Counted from the stretch's first letter, positions 18,499 through 27,648 are shown. The stretch is 64,000 nt of DNA from Pseudodesulfovibrio senegalensis (GCF_008830225.1 NZ_WAIE01000001.1:930001-994000); one strand, 5' to 3'. Made by a program: numbers and translations. The notes: generated from the letters alone by a model not told the origin.

Positions 18499-19644
18499 AT
18501 GCAGGGAACCACCAAAAAAAAAGCACGTATTGCCGTTGTCATGCCCAAGCTGGGCCGTTATGGCGGAGCCGAAGGGTTTGCTTGGCGGCTTGCTGCTGCC
18601 CTTGCTGAAAAGGGGCACGACGTGGATTTCATCTGTGCGCGGGTTGAGGAAGAAATACCGTCCGGCGTGCGTCCTGTGGTGGTGGGGCGTTTTGGGCCGT
18701 TTCGGTTCATCAAGGTGCTGTGGTTTGCCCTTGCAGCCGAATATGTTCAACGTCGCAATACCTATGATTTGGTTTTTGGCTTGGGCAATACCGTAACCCA
18801 GGACATCGCCCGGGTCGGCGGGTGCCCCATACGGGTATTCAACCGACTCTCCATTCGTGCATGGCCCAAGGGTTTTGCACGCTTTCTCAAGGCATTTCGT
18901 CGTGCTGTCTCTCCTGCCGGATGGACCATTGCCGCCATTGATTCACTGCGCATGAAACGGGCTGGAACCGTTGTTGCCGTGTCGGACTTCGTTCGGGAGC
19001 GTATCCTTGAGGCGCATCCGTATCTTGAGGCGCAGCGGGTCAGGGTCATTTACAACGAACCGGACATATCCCGTTTTGTCCCTGCAACGGATCAGGAGCG
19101 GCAGCATTGCAGGGGGGCGCTGGGAATCGGCCCCAATGATGTGGTTGTTGCCACGGCCGGAACCAATTTTATGCTCAAGGGAATCGGGCCGCTGCTCAGG
19201 GCCTTGGCCCTGTTGCCGCAGGAGTTCAAGCTTCACGTGGCTGGCGGACGTAATCCGGCTGCTTTTTTGCGGCTTGCGCGCACGCTCGGAGTGGAGGAGC
19301 GGGTATGCTTTCATGGCCGTGTTTCGGACATGGTTTCTTTTTATCGGGCTGCGGATGTTTTCGTGCTTGCCTCCTTTTTTGACGCCTGTTCCAATGCCGT
19401 GCTTGAAGCCCAGGCCTGTGGTTGCAGGGTTCTCTCCAGTGCCATGAACGGAAGTGCCCGCTTTGTCGATACGAAGTACGTCTTTCCCGACCCTGCCGAC
19501 CATGCGAACATGGCGAAGCTGATACAGCGAGTCTTTCGGGAACCGGTAGCTGCTCCGCCTGACTGGCCGGATGCCATTGATTCCGGCCTTGGGCCGTATC
19601 TTGATCTTGTGGACAATCATCTTAATAACCGCAGGCCGGTGTGA
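18499..19644 (+). CDS. GT4-type glycosyltransferase
   Basis: This 381-residue GT-B enzyme has the N-terminal MPKLGRYGGAEGFAWRLA loop, in which the GGAE segment binds the acceptor side. The C-terminal donor domain has HGRVSDMVSFYRAADVFVLAS and the E-A-CG pattern of group 1 transferases (NAVLEAQACGCRV). ATG 18499 is chosen with GGCGGAG seven bases upstream. It is probably an LPS core or O-antigen enzyme, but the sugar cannot be read from the sequence. It is translationally coupled to the next glycosyltransferase. Confidence 0.88.
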   Translation: MQGTTKKKARIAVVMPKLGRYGGAEGFAWRLAAALAEKGHDVDFICARVEEEIPSGVRPVVVGRFGPFRFIKVLWFALAAEYVQRRNTYDLVFGLGNTVTQDIARVGGCPIRVFNRLSIRAWPKGFARFLKAFRRAVSPAGWTIAAIDSLRMKRAGTVVAVSDFVRERILEAHPYLEAQRVRVIYNEPDISRFVPATDQERQHCRGALGIGPNDVVVATAGTNFMLKGIGPLLRALALLPQEFKLHVAGGRNPAAFLRLARTLGVEERVCFHGRVSDMVSFYRAADVFVLASFFDACSNAVLEAQACGCRVLSSAMNGSARFVDTKYVFPDPADHANMAKLIQRVFREPVAAPPDWPDAIDSGLGPYLDLVDNHLNNRRPV

Positions 19645-20579
19645 AAATGCTGGATGTCTTGTTCTTGGTGAAAAAACGCCCCGTTTGCGTCCAACAGTCA
19701 CGAGTGGCTCTATTCATGGATCGGGCCGAGGCCGAAGGTTTGGCCTGCAGCCTGCGAGATGTTCCGGAAAGTGGTCTGCGGCGGTTTTTATTTTTCATGG
19801 GGCTGCCCCGTGCCAGACAGATAATCGTTCATGACCTGCTGTTGTCCCGTGCTGAACTGGTGTGGCTCGGTACCCGTGGCGCCCGCATTGTCTTTGATTG
19901 TTCCACGGTTTTTCCGGAGAGTCGGCAGGAGCGGTTTGTGCACCAGTGCCGCAGGGCCGGGGTTTGTACCGCGTCGCATCTTGAATTGGCCCGGGTCATG
20001 AATCCCCATTGCGAGCGCGTGCGCGTGGTGCCCGAAGGAGTGGATACCGGACGCTTTGTTCCACGCAGTGAAAGTGATTCGGCCTCTCCGCTGCAGGTAG
20101 GCATTATGGGGACGCAGGAGACCGCCGGCGCGCTTGATTCTGTGCTGAACCGGTTACAAGGGCTGGCTGGTCCGGTTCAGTTTCAGGTTGTTTCGGAAAA
20201 GCCGTATGAAGGTCCTTGCAGTGATTTCGTTTTTTGGGAAAAGCGTTCCGAAGAACGCCTTGTTGCCCAGTTGTGGGGCATGGATGTCGGGGTCGTTCCT
20301 TCTGAGGAAAATGATTTATCAAGAAATGTTTCCGAATTATTGCAGTTTATGGCTTGTGGGATTGTTCCGGTGGTCTCTGCCGCGGGGAGCAATGCCGAAG
20401 TCGTTGACCATGGTATCGATGGGTTTCTTGTTGACGATCCCAGTGAGTGGGAAAAATATGTAATGCATTTGCTGGATGACCCTGAATTGCGTCAGGCTAT
20501 GGGCAGAGCGGCCCGAGACAAGGTTGTATCGCGATTTGATAGTGCTGTCGTTGGTCGACAGTTTTGGGAGCCGTGGTAG
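19641..20579 (+). CDS. glycosyltransferase, GT4-like
   Basis: This 312-residue protein is recognised from its C-terminal half: VRVVPEGVDTGRFVPRS, the stretch around VVPSEENDLSRNVSELLQF, then MACGIVPVVSAAGSNAEVV, which is the donor-binding end of GT-B glycosyltransferases. The N-terminal domain is shorter and more divergent than in its neighbour. The start is GTG 19641 overlapping the previous stop by four bases, with ATG 19647 as an alternative. The pair is likely to act on the same glycan. A strong terminator follows. Confidence 0.8.
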   Translation: MKMLDVLFLVKKRPVCVQQSRVALFMDRAEAEGLACSLRDVPESGLRRFLFFMGLPRARQIIVHDLLLSRAELVWLGTRGARIVFDCSTVFPESRQERFVHQCRRAGVCTASHLELARVMNPHCERVRVVPEGVDTGRFVPRSESDSASPLQVGIMGTQETAGALDSVLNRLQGLAGPVQFQVVSEKPYEGPCSDFVFWEKRSEERLVAQLWGMDVGVVPSEENDLSRNVSELLQFMACGIVPVVSAAGSNAEVVDHGIDGFLVDDPSEWEKYVMHLLDDPELRQAMGRAARDKVVSRFDSAVVGRQFWEPW

Positions 20580-20606
20580 ATTGAACGAAATGATGTGATT
20601 GGCCTT

Positions 20607-20631
20607 GCCGGGATTGCCCGGCTTTTTTTTT
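20607..20631 (+). terminator. Rho-independent terminator
   Basis: A GCCGGG/CCCGGC stem with a four-base loop (20607-20622) is followed by nine T. It ends the two-gene glycosyltransferase transcript. Confidence 0.92.
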
Positions 20632-21505
20632 GCGAATTAGTAGCATTTATGATATTTTAGTATTCAAATGATGTTACTGTTAAAGAATTAGTGCTCAAAA
20701 AGAGTGGTTGGATTTGCCCGTGATGTTTTTTGTGAGGTTGTGCATTTCTGCACAATCGTTAACGAAGGTGGGGTTCTGGGGGCAATGCGAGAAAAAAAAA
20801 GCAGGGAAAGTTTTCACAAGCCGAGACATTTCTTGCCTTTAGTTTGCAAATGAAGCTATAAGCAAAGTAATCATACAAACTTCATTCGGTCTTGTGGGGG
20901 GATGGTTGCGCTGCCGGATGAAAAGTTCTTGTGACAAGGGGTGTTCATGGAGACCAGGATTGCGGAGTGTCCGGGCGGGGCCGGACTAACCGAAGGCCTC
21001 GCAATGGTTTTTCGTCTGTTGCGCGACTGTTGTATTTGTATACGTACTTGCCTTGAAAAAGGGCGGGTATGTATTTTTTCGCGTCAAAACGTTTTTTTTG
21101 ATTCTCTGCATGCTGTTCGTCTGCCGCGAACCTGTTTCCTGTCCGCGAATGTTTTCCCCTTTGTTGTTCCCTTGCGCGAACCTGTGAAGTCGAGACCGTT
21201 GCCGAGGTCTCAGGGTGAAGTGTTGGCCTTTGGCTGAAAGGGGAGGTCCTTGTTGCGCGGCGGCGTATTTATTTGTTTGCAGTCTTAATATTCTGCACAT
21301 TCGTTGAAAAAAGTGTTTAAAGTTTTTTTATTTGTCTGATATTTAAAAGTTAATTGTACTAATTGCTCTTTGGGAAATGTTGAAAGTTTAACCCTGCTCC
21401 CGATGGTGCGGACGTTGTTTTTGGTGAGGGTCGTTGTTAGGCGCTTCATAATGCCGTTGAATCGTCATTAACGTTCCAAACCCGTACGACGCCAGAGGGT
21501 AAGAG
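20632..21505. other. gene-poor AT-rich region upstream of the GGDEF gene
   Basis: About 870 bases have no convincing coding region. A 98-codon plus-strand frame at 20941-21237 has no ribosome site, an odd Cys-rich composition and no recognisable features. The stretch contains an 18-bp palindrome at 20738-20755, a run of eight A near 20790, a repeated CGCGAACCTGT at about 21126 and 21175, and a very AT-rich stretch from 21280 to 21370 that may hold the promoter of the GGDEF gene. A small RNA is possible but not shown. Confidence 0.55.
20738..20755. promoter_or_regulatory. Rex/CRP-FNR-type palindrome
   Basis: TTGTGCATTTCTGCACAA has 7-bp perfect arms around four bases. In layout it fits the 18-bp Rex site (TTGTGAA-N4-TTCACAA, with one symmetrical substitution per arm) and also the CRP/FNR-family pattern TTGTG-N8-CACAA used by HcpR-type regulators. 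No gene starts within 700 bases, so the target is unclear. Confidence 0.55.
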
Positions 21506-22837
21506 ATGTCCACAAGTGAGATGAAAGTGTTGATCGTCGACGACTCGCAAACAAATTTGGCACTGCTTAACCACCTGCTTTCGGAGCAGGAGTGCGATGT
21601 GCTTCAGGCCGCCAACGGGGCTGAAGCGATCGAGCAGGTCAAGGAAAACGAGTTCGCGCTGATCCTTTTGGATATTCAGATGCCGGGGATGAATGGGTAC
21701 GAAGTTGCCGAAGCCATCAAGTCCATTGATAACGGCCGACACGTTCCGATTATTTTCATAACCGCCATTTTCCAGGATCAGGACAACGTGAAGCTCGGCT
21801 ATGAAGCCGGGGCCGTCGATTATTTGTTTCGTCCGGTGGATGTGCAGACGCTCAAGAGCAAGGTACAGGTTTTTCTGCAGCTGCATCGACAGAAGGTTCA
21901 GCTGCAAAATGAAATCAGGCAACGCGCCGAGGCCGAACGTGCCTTGCGTGCGGCTGAGGAAAAGTTCAGATCGATTTTCGAGCGTGCGGTAGAAGGAATC
22001 TTCCAGTGCTCGATGGACGGAACCTTCCGGGAGGCCAACCCTGCCCTGCTGGGCATTTTGGGCTATGACCGTCCGGAAGATTTAATCGGTGTTCCGGGAC
22101 TCGCCGACAGGCTTATGCATGATGGTGAGCAAAAGAGGCGGTTTTTGGCTTCGCTCCGTAACGACGGCTATGTTTCGAATTTTGAATTTGAGGTCATCCG
22201 TCAAGACGGCAAGGTGGTCTGGCTTTCGGAAAGCTCTCGCCTTGTCCGGGATGAAAACGGAGACGAGTTGCTGATCGAAGGGGTGGTGGAAGATGTAACG
22301 AGGCGCAAGAGCCGCGAAAAGGAGTTACGTCATCTTGCCACCATAGACAGCCTCACCGGGGTGCCCAACCGGCATGTGTTTTTTGATCGTCTTGAGCACG
22401 CCGTTCAGGCTGCAAGACGTTATAAAACAGAACTTGCCGTGTTGTTTGTAGATCTGAATGATTTCAAAAGCGTCAACGATTCCTTCGGACACGGCGTGGG
22501 CGACAGGCTTCTTGGCCAGGTCGCAGATCGTTGTCTCGGGAGAATCCGCGCGGCGGATACGTTTGCCCGTATCGGGGGAGACGAGTTTGGCGTGTTGCTT
22601 GAGAGGATAGAGGGTGTCGACAGTGTGTCAGCGGTGGCCCGCGGCCTGATTGATGTTCTGGAAAAACCGTTTGAGGTGAACGGCCGGATCATGCGAGTCG
22701 GGGCGACCATTGGCATAAGCCTGTATCCCGTCAATGGGGATGATGCAGCCGATCTGCTGAGCAAGGCGGATTCGGCCATGTACATGTCCAAGCGGACGGG
22801 AAGTTCCGGGTATGCATTCTACCGTCCGGTACAGTAG
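21506..22837 (+). CDS. response regulator with PAS and GGDEF domains (diguanylate cyclase)
   Basis: The 443 residues comprise a receiver domain (about 5-125, phosphorylated Asp D56 in LILLDIQMPG), a short coiled coil, a PAS domain (about 155-275) and a GGDEF domain. The active-site GGDEF is intact at 357-361, and the product-inhibition site R348-A-A-D351 is present, so it is probably an active, feedback-inhibited c-di-GMP synthase. No histidine kinase lies nearby. The ATG at 21506 has GGTAAGAG upstream; ATG 21521 is an alternative. Confidence 0.93.
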   Translation: MSTSEMKVLIVDDSQTNLALLNHLLSEQECDVLQAANGAEAIEQVKENEFALILLDIQMPGMNGYEVAEAIKSIDNGRHVPIIFITAIFQDQDNVKLGYEAGAVDYLFRPVDVQTLKSKVQVFLQLHRQKVQLQNEIRQRAEAERALRAAEEKFRSIFERAVEGIFQCSMDGTFREANPALLGILGYDRPEDLIGVPGLADRLMHDGEQKRRFLASLRNDGYVSNFEFEVIRQDGKVVWLSESSRLVRDENGDELLIEGVVEDVTRRKSREKELRHLATIDSLTGVPNRHVFFDRLEHAVQAARRYKTELAVLFVDLNDFKSVNDSFGHGVGDRLLGQVADRCLGRIRAADTFARIGGDEFGVLLERIEGVDSVSAVARGLIDVLEKPFEVNGRIMRVGATIGISLYPVNGDDAADLLSKADSAMYMSKRTGSSGYAFYRPVQ

Positions 22838-22923
22838 CTGATTCTGGCCGTTGGTGCGGCCTGGGACCAGTGTTCAGGTTGGTCGACATCGTTTCGGAGC
22901 CGGGTTGGCCGGTTTTGAAAACG

Positions 22924-22948
22924 GAACGGTTCGTCATACGACCCGTTC
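22924..22948. promoter_or_regulatory. inverted repeat upstream of nuoA
   Basis: Two 11-bp arms, GAACGGTTCGT and ACGACCCGTTC, flank three bases and match at ten of eleven positions. It ends 22 bases before the nuoA start. The octamer GTTCGTCA is also repeated directly 16 bases apart (22929 and 22945). It could be an operator or a leader hairpin for the nuo operon; it has no T run, so it is not an intrinsic terminator. Confidence 0.5.
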
Positions 22949-22970
22949 GTCAACCGCAAGAGGAACGTTT

Positions 22971-23348
22971 ATGGTCTTCAACTGGTTGCACTTTGCCATC
23001 ATTTTGTTCTTGCTGGCGGGGGTGTTGTTTGCTGCCGGGCCGTTGCTTCTGGCCTCGCTGCTTGCTCCAAAGGCCCGCGGAGGGGATGTGGGCATGTCGT
23101 ATGAATGCGGCATGCGTCCCATGGGCAGCCCCTGGGTACGATTCGGCATTTCCTATTACGTCTATGCGCTGATCTTTCTCGCTTTTGACGTGGACGTGCT
23201 TTACCTGTTCCCGGTTTCAGTGGCATACCGGGAGGCCGCAGGGTGGCTTCCGTTTGTCAAGGTGTTCATTTTCCTTTTCTTTCTTATTCTTTCCATTGCC
23301 TATTTCTGGGCGAAGGGGGTTTTCACATGGCCGAGAAAGATACGTTGA
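22971..23348 (+). CDS. nuoA: NADH-quinone oxidoreductase-type subunit A
   Basis: This 125-residue membrane subunit has three helices. It carries the matrix-loop motif [16 protein letters not shown] with the conserved Cys that sits next to the quinone chamber, and the acidic second helix [16 protein letters not shown] 22971 is chosen with AAGAGG eight bases upstream; the longer frame from 22851 has no family match. It opens a thirteen-gene operon that runs without a gap above 25 bases to 34567. Confidence 0.95.
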   Translation: MVFNWLHFAIILFLLAGVLFAAGPLLLASLLAPKARGGDVGMSYECGMRPMGSPWVRFGISYYVYALIFLAFDVDVLYLFPVSVAYREAAGWLPFVKVFIFLFFLILSIAYFWAKGVFTWPRKIR

Positions 23349-23872
23349 AGCGCCCGGACCTCCTGACCGCCAACGGCAGTTACATGGAAGAGCCGTTGGT
23401 CAACGTCGAGTTGGCCCAGGATATCATGGATGTCTGCCGATCCATGTCGCTTTGGCCCATGACCTTCGGACTGGCTTGTTGTGCCATCGAGATGATGGCC
23501 ACAGGCATGGCGCGATTTGACCTCGCTCGTTTTGGTGCGGAGGTTTTTCGCCCCTCGCCAAGGCAGGCCGACCTCATGATCGTGGCCGGGACCGTGACAC
23601 ACAAGTTCGCGCCGGGCATTGTCCGTCTTTACGAACAGATGCCTGGGCCCAAATGGGTAATCGCCATGGGCAACTGTGCCATTTCCGGCGGTCCCTTCAA
23701 ATTCAAGGGGCAGTACAATGTGGTTGAAGGAGTGGACAAGCTGATTCCCGTGGACGTTTACGTGCCGGGATGTCCTCCCAGACCGGAAGGACTGCTTGAA
23801 GGATTGTTCGAACTGCAACGCAAGATTACCGGCAAACGCTGGTGGCCGGTTGCAAAGCAGGTGGGAGAGTGA
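23327..23872 (+). CDS. nuoB: NADH-quinone oxidoreductase-type subunit B
   Basis: This 181-residue peripheral subunit holds the terminal iron-sulfur cluster N2 that reduces quinone. The cluster ligands are visible: adjacent Cys 51 and 52 (ACCAIEMM), GNCAISGG and [12 protein letters not shown] 23327 lies 22 bases inside nuoA, with AAGGGGG upstream; the product then starts at [10 protein letters not shown] as expected. All residues needed for N2 are present, so the quinone-reducing module looks functional. Confidence 0.96.
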   Translation: MAEKDTLKRPDLLTANGSYMEEPLVNVELAQDIMDVCRSMSLWPMTFGLACCAIEMMATGMARFDLARFGAEVFRPSPRQADLMIVAGTVTHKFAPGIVRLYEQMPGPKWVIAMGNCAISGGPFKFKGQYNVVEGVDKLIPVDVYVPGCPPRPEGLLEGLFELQRKITGKRWWPVAKQVGE

Positions 23873-23874
23873 TC

Positions 23875-24387
23875 ATGACCGTATTTGAACACTTCAACAC
23901 GCTTTGCGTTGCCAAGGGCGACCGCGCGGCCACCGGAATAGACTGGAACGTGTTTCTGGATCCGGACCGGGTCGTGGATGCTGCCGAACAGCTGAAGCAT
24001 TTGGATTTTCATTTGGAAAGCGTACACGCCATAGATGCGGCCGAAGGCATGTTGGTCAACTATCTGTTTGACCATTTTGAAAAGCGGGAGCGCGTATGTT
24101 TGCGTGTGTTGCTTGATCATACGGATGCCGAGGTTGATTCCATTGCGGGCGTGTTCCAGGGGGCCGAATGGCATGAGCGGGAGACCTATGATTTCCATGG
24201 CATCATGTTCAGGGGCAACCCGAATATGGTGAATCTGCTTTTGCCTGCCGAGTCCGACATCCATCCTCTTGTGAAGGCGGCCAAGAAACGGTTTACGCTG
24301 GTCGAACTGCTTAATTGTGGTGAAATCGTGAGCCGGGCCGACGGGTTCGACCTTCTGGATGAAAAGACAGAGGAGGCAGCGCAATGA
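23875..24387 (+). CDS. nuoC: NADH-quinone oxidoreductase-type subunit C (30 kDa)
   Basis: This 170-residue peripheral subunit has the 30-kDa signature near its end: EWHERETYDFHGIMFRGNPN. It is a separate gene, not fused to nuoD as in enterobacteria. ATG 23875 begins MTVFEHFNTL two bases after the nuoB stop; the longer frame from 23842 runs back into nuoB. The last four bases overlap nuoD. Confidence 0.93.
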   Translation: MTVFEHFNTLCVAKGDRAATGIDWNVFLDPDRVVDAAEQLKHLDFHLESVHAIDAAEGMLVNYLFDHFEKRERVCLRVLLDHTDAEVDSIAGVFQGAEWHERETYDFHGIMFRGNPNMVNLLLPAESDIHPLVKAAKKRFTLVELLNCGEIVSRADGFDLLDEKTEEAAQ

Positions 24388-25571
24388 GCTCTGAAACCGT
24401 TTTTCAGGCCCGGGTCGAAGACCCGATTGGCGGCGACTTCTATGCACGGCGTTTCCAGCAGGGGTGCGAGGAAAATACGCTGGTGCTCAACATGGGGCCG
24501 CAGCATCCATCCACACACGGCGTTTTGCGCGTCATTCTCGAGGTGGACGGCGAATATATCCTGCGGGCCGAGCCTGTTTTGGGATATCTGCACCGGATGC
24601 ACGAGAAGATGGGCGAGGTAAAGAGCTGGTATCAGTTCATTCCCAACATGGGGCGCGTGGACTACGGGCATCCCCTGGCCTGGAACTGGGCTTATGTGGG
24701 AGCCGTGGAGAAATTGGCCGGGATCGAGGTGCCCGAGAGGGCCGAATACATTCGGGTCATCACCTGCGAATTGAACAGGCTGGCGTCGCACCTCTTGTGG
24801 TGGGGCGCATACCTGCTGGACCTTGGGGCATTTACCCCCATCCTGTACGCGTTTGATGATCGTGAAGCCATTCTGGACATACTGCAGAGGCCTACGGGGT
24901 CGCGCCTGACCTACAGCTCGTTCCGCATCGGCGGAGTGCAGATGGATCTGGACGACAAGGCCGTGCAGATGATCAAGGACTTCATCCCCTACTTCCGCAA
25001 GCGGTTGCCCATGTACAAGGATCTTGTCACGGACAACATCATTCTGCGCAAACGTGTCGAGGGCATCGGGGAGATGTCTCCGGACGTGGTGAATCGCTTC
25101 GGTTGCACAGGACCTGTGGCGAGAGGCTCCGGCATCAATTACGATGTGCGGCGCAACGAGCCATATTCCATTTATGACCGTTTCGACTTTGAAATTCCTA
25201 CGGAAGATACCTGTTGCGCGGCAGGACGGTACCTGGTGCGCATGGAGGAAATGGCCCAGACCCTGCGGATTCTGGAACAGGCCGTGGAAGGGTTGGAACA
25301 GGCCAAGGGCGAACGCATCATGGAGAAGGCACCCAAGCCCAACTGGAAGGCTCCGGCGGGCGAGGCGTGGTTTGCCGTGGAAAGCGGACGCGGCAAGGTC
25401 GGCGTGCACGTGGTTTCCGATGGCTCCAAGACACCGTATCGCGTCAAGCTGCGGTCCCCGAGCTACAGCAACCTGAGTTCGTTCGGGGAAGTGGCAGAGG
25501 GTGTGCTTATTGCCGACGCCGTTGCCATTCTCGGCAGTCTTGACCTGATCATTCCGGAAATCGACAGGTAG
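24384..25571 (+). CDS. nuoD: NADH-quinone oxidoreductase-type subunit D (49 kDa)
   Basis: This 395-residue subunit lines the quinone pocket with NuoB. It has the 49-kDa signature MGPQHPSTHGVLRV near residue 36, the HRMHEKMGE stretch near residue 72, and the family's C-terminal end SLDLIIPEIDR. Unlike its hydrogenase relatives it lacks the nickel-binding Cys pairs, so it is the respiratory form. It overlaps nuoC by four bases (ATGA). Confidence 0.96.
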   Translation: MSSETVFQARVEDPIGGDFYARRFQQGCEENTLVLNMGPQHPSTHGVLRVILEVDGEYILRAEPVLGYLHRMHEKMGEVKSWYQFIPNMGRVDYGHPLAWNWAYVGAVEKLAGIEVPERAEYIRVITCELNRLASHLLWWGAYLLDLGAFTPILYAFDDREAILDILQRPTGSRLTYSSFRIGGVQMDLDDKAVQMIKDFIPYFRKRLPMYKDLVTDNIILRKRVEGIGEMSPDVVNRFGCTGPVARGSGINYDVRRNEPYSIYDRFDFEIPTEDTCCAAGRYLVRMEEMAQTLRILEQAVEGLEQAKGERIMEKAPKPNWKAPAGEAWFAVESGRGKVGVHVVSDGSKTPYRVKLRSPSYSNLSSFGEVAEGVLIADAVAILGSLDLIIPEIDR

Positions 25572-25579
25572 GGGGGCGT

Positions 25580-26551
25580 ATGACGACATTCATCAATACT
25601 CAATTGTTGCATCTGATCATCGCCCTGGTCGCAATCATGGCATGGGTCGGACTCAACGCGTTGGTTCTGGTTTACTTTGAACGCAAGTTTGCAGGCCACA
25701 TCCAGCGCAGGCCCGGACCGTTCGAGGTTGGACCGCACGGCATATTGCAGCCGCTCATTGACGGTCTCAAGCTCATGGGCAAACAGCTGCTGACCCCGGA
25801 CGGGGCGGACAGCGTACTGTTCTGGCTGGCGCCGGTCCTTTCCTTTGTGCCGGTGCTGTTGCTGTTTGCGCCCATTCCTTACGGCCCGGTTTTGACCGGC
25901 ATGGAAATGAACCTCGGCATCCTGTTGATTCTGGCTTTCGCCGGATTCAACTCGCTGGCTCTGTTGCTGGCAGGGTGGGCTTCCAAGAACAAATGGGGGC
26001 TTTTGGGTGCTGCGCGTGCGGTGGCACAGGCCGTGGCATACGAGATCCCCATGCTTCTGGCCGTGTTGGCCGTTGCCTTCATCACAGGAACGCTGAATCT
26101 GACCGAGATAACCACCATGCAGGGAGCATGGCCCTGGCAATGGAACATCGTGATACAGCCTTTGGGCTTCATTATTTTCCTGGTCAGTGCTTTTGGTGAA
26201 ACCAACCGCGCCCCGTTCGACTTGCCCGAAGGTGAGTCCGAACTGACCGCAGGGTTCCACACCGAATATTCCTCCATGGGATTCGGCCTGTTCTTCATGG
26301 CTGAATACGCCTACATGGTGGTCGTCTGCTCGGTGTGTACGGTTCTGTATCTGGGCGGTTTCAAGGGGCCGTTCCTTGACGGATGGTGGTGGTTCCTGGC
26401 CAAGACCTATGCACTGTTGTTCCTGATGATCTGGGTTCGCTGGACCTACCCGCGCGTGCGGTTCGACCAGCTGTTGAACATCAACTGGAAATGGCTGTTG
26501 CCGCTGGCCACGTTCAATCTGCTGGCAACCGCGCTTTTCATAAAGCTGTAG
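25580..26551 (+). CDS. nuoH: NADH-quinone oxidoreductase-type subunit H
   Basis: This 323-residue integral membrane subunit has eight or more helices and links the quinone site to the proton-pumping arm. Family signatures are seen: RRPGPFEVGPHGILQPLIDGLK (read in parts, near 37-58) and the acidic loop DLPEGESELTAGFHTEYSSM near 215. The start at ATG 25580 follows AGGGGGG. Length and order after nuoD are normal once the absent nuoEFG are skipped. Confidence 0.96.
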   Translation: MTTFINTQLLHLIIALVAIMAWVGLNALVLVYFERKFAGHIQRRPGPFEVGPHGILQPLIDGLKLMGKQLLTPDGADSVLFWLAPVLSFVPVLLLFAPIPYGPVLTGMEMNLGILLILAFAGFNSLALLLAGWASKNKWGLLGAARAVAQAVAYEIPMLLAVLAVAFITGTLNLTEITTMQGAWPWQWNIVIQPLGFIIFLVSAFGETNRAPFDLPEGESELTAGFHTEYSSMGFGLFFMAEYAYMVVVCSVCTVLYLGGFKGPFLDGWWWFLAKTYALLFLMIWVRWTYPRVRFDQLLNINWKWLLPLATFNLLATALFIKL

Positions 26552-26564
26552 GGAGGAGGATCCT

Positions 26565-27125
26565 ATGGAAACGATCCGCAGGAACATCCTGCAGCCCATC
26601 AAGGATCTCTGGAGCCTGATCGTGGGCCTCAAGGTGACCGGCAAGTATTTTGCCATGAAACAGGTCACGGTCCACTATCCGCGCCAGGTTATCGATGATG
26701 AAAACCTCAAGACATACGCGGGCCATATCGAGCTTGTGGGCAAGCCCAAGGACCCGTGCATGCCGCGGTGCATTTCGTGTCAGATGTGCGCCACAAGCTG
26801 CCCGAGCGGGTGTATCAAGGTGACCAAGCAGAAGGCACCAAAGCCCACGCCCGAACAGCAGAAGGCTATGGAAGAGGCCAAGGCCAAGGGAGAAAAGGTC
26901 AAGAAGCCTGCCGCACCCAAGAATCCTGCCGGATTCATGCTCGATTATTCGTTGTGCAGCCTGTGCGGTACGTGCGTCGAGGTCTGTCCCGTCAAATCAC
27001 TTCGGTTCTCCAACGACATTTATCTTGTCGGAACAAGTCGGGACGATTTCAAGTTCGACCTGTTGGAACGCCTGCGCAGTCAGGCTGAGCCGCGGTGCGA
27101 CGCGCCTGCATCAAAGAAACAATAA
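26565..27125 (+). CDS. nuoI: NADH-quinone oxidoreductase-type subunit I (two 4Fe-4S) with extended linker
   Basis: This 186-residue ferredoxin-like subunit has two complete cluster motifs: C69-x2-C72-x2-C75-x3-C79-P and C131-x2-C134-x2-C137-x3-C141-P. They would carry electrons from the input module to NuoB. The 51 residues between the motifs are about twice the usual length. The extra part (about 88-120) is Lys/Pro/Ala/Glu-rich (QKAPKPTPEQQKAMEEAKAK) and likely exposed. The family assignment is secure; the role of the insert is unknown. Confidence 0.94.
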   Translation: METIRRNILQPIKDLWSLIVGLKVTGKYFAMKQVTVHYPRQVIDDENLKTYAGHIELVGKPKDPCMPRCISCQMCATSCPSGCIKVTKQKAPKPTPEQQKAMEEAKAKGEKVKKPAAPKNPAGFMLDYSLCSLCGTCVEVCPVKSLRFSNDIYLVGTSRDDFKFDLLERLRSQAEPRCDAPASKKQ

Positions 27126-27138
27126 GCGAGGTTGACAG

Positions 27139-27648
27139 ATGGAACTCATGGGTAAAGTGGCTTTTGCCGTCTACACCGCCGTCATCCTCGCCGGTGCGGT
27201 GGTAGCCGTGGGCAGCAGCAGCCTTGTCCGGGCCCTTGTGGGGCTGATCACGACCCTTGTGGGCGTGGCAGGCATGTACATGCTGCTCAATTCGCCGTTC
27301 ATGGCCTTCATGCAACTGCTTATCTACGTTGGAGCGGTGAGTGTGCTCATCTTCTTCGCGGTCATGCTCACACGGGCTGATGCCGCGGGTGATGAGGCCA
27401 AACCCGCCTCCATACGCAAACACCTGTTTGCCCTTGTGGGGGCAGCGTCTCCGGCCGCGATTTTGGGCTGGATTCTTATGACCCGCCCGGTGGACAGCAT
27501 AAACACGCCTCCGGATGTGAGCATCAACGCGTTGGGACACGAGCTGCTTGGTTCGTATTTCCTGCCGTTCGAGATCATTTCAGCCGTACTGATGATCGCC
27601 ATGTCCGGCGCAGTGCTGCTGGCATGGGAAAGGAGGGGACGCAAATGA
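27139..27648 (+). CDS. nuoJ: NADH-quinone oxidoreductase-type subunit J
   Basis: This 169-residue membrane subunit has five helices. The third carries the family feature MQLLIYVGAVSVLIFFAVML, whose pi-bulge is part of proton coupling. The end overlaps nuoK by four bases. The start ATG 27139 has a weak site (GCGAGG). Confidence 0.92.
   Translation: MELMGKVAFAVYTAVILAGAVVAVGSSSLVRALVGLITTLVGVAGMYMLLNSPFMAFMQLLIYVGAVSVLIFFAVMLTRADAAGDEAKPASIRKHLFALVGAASPAAILGWILMTRPVDSINTPPDVSINALGHELLGSYFLPFEIISAVLMIAMSGAVLLAWERRGRK

Noticed and set aside
20941-21237. 98-codon frame in the gene-poor region
   Set aside because: No ribosome site and unusual composition; more likely non-coding.
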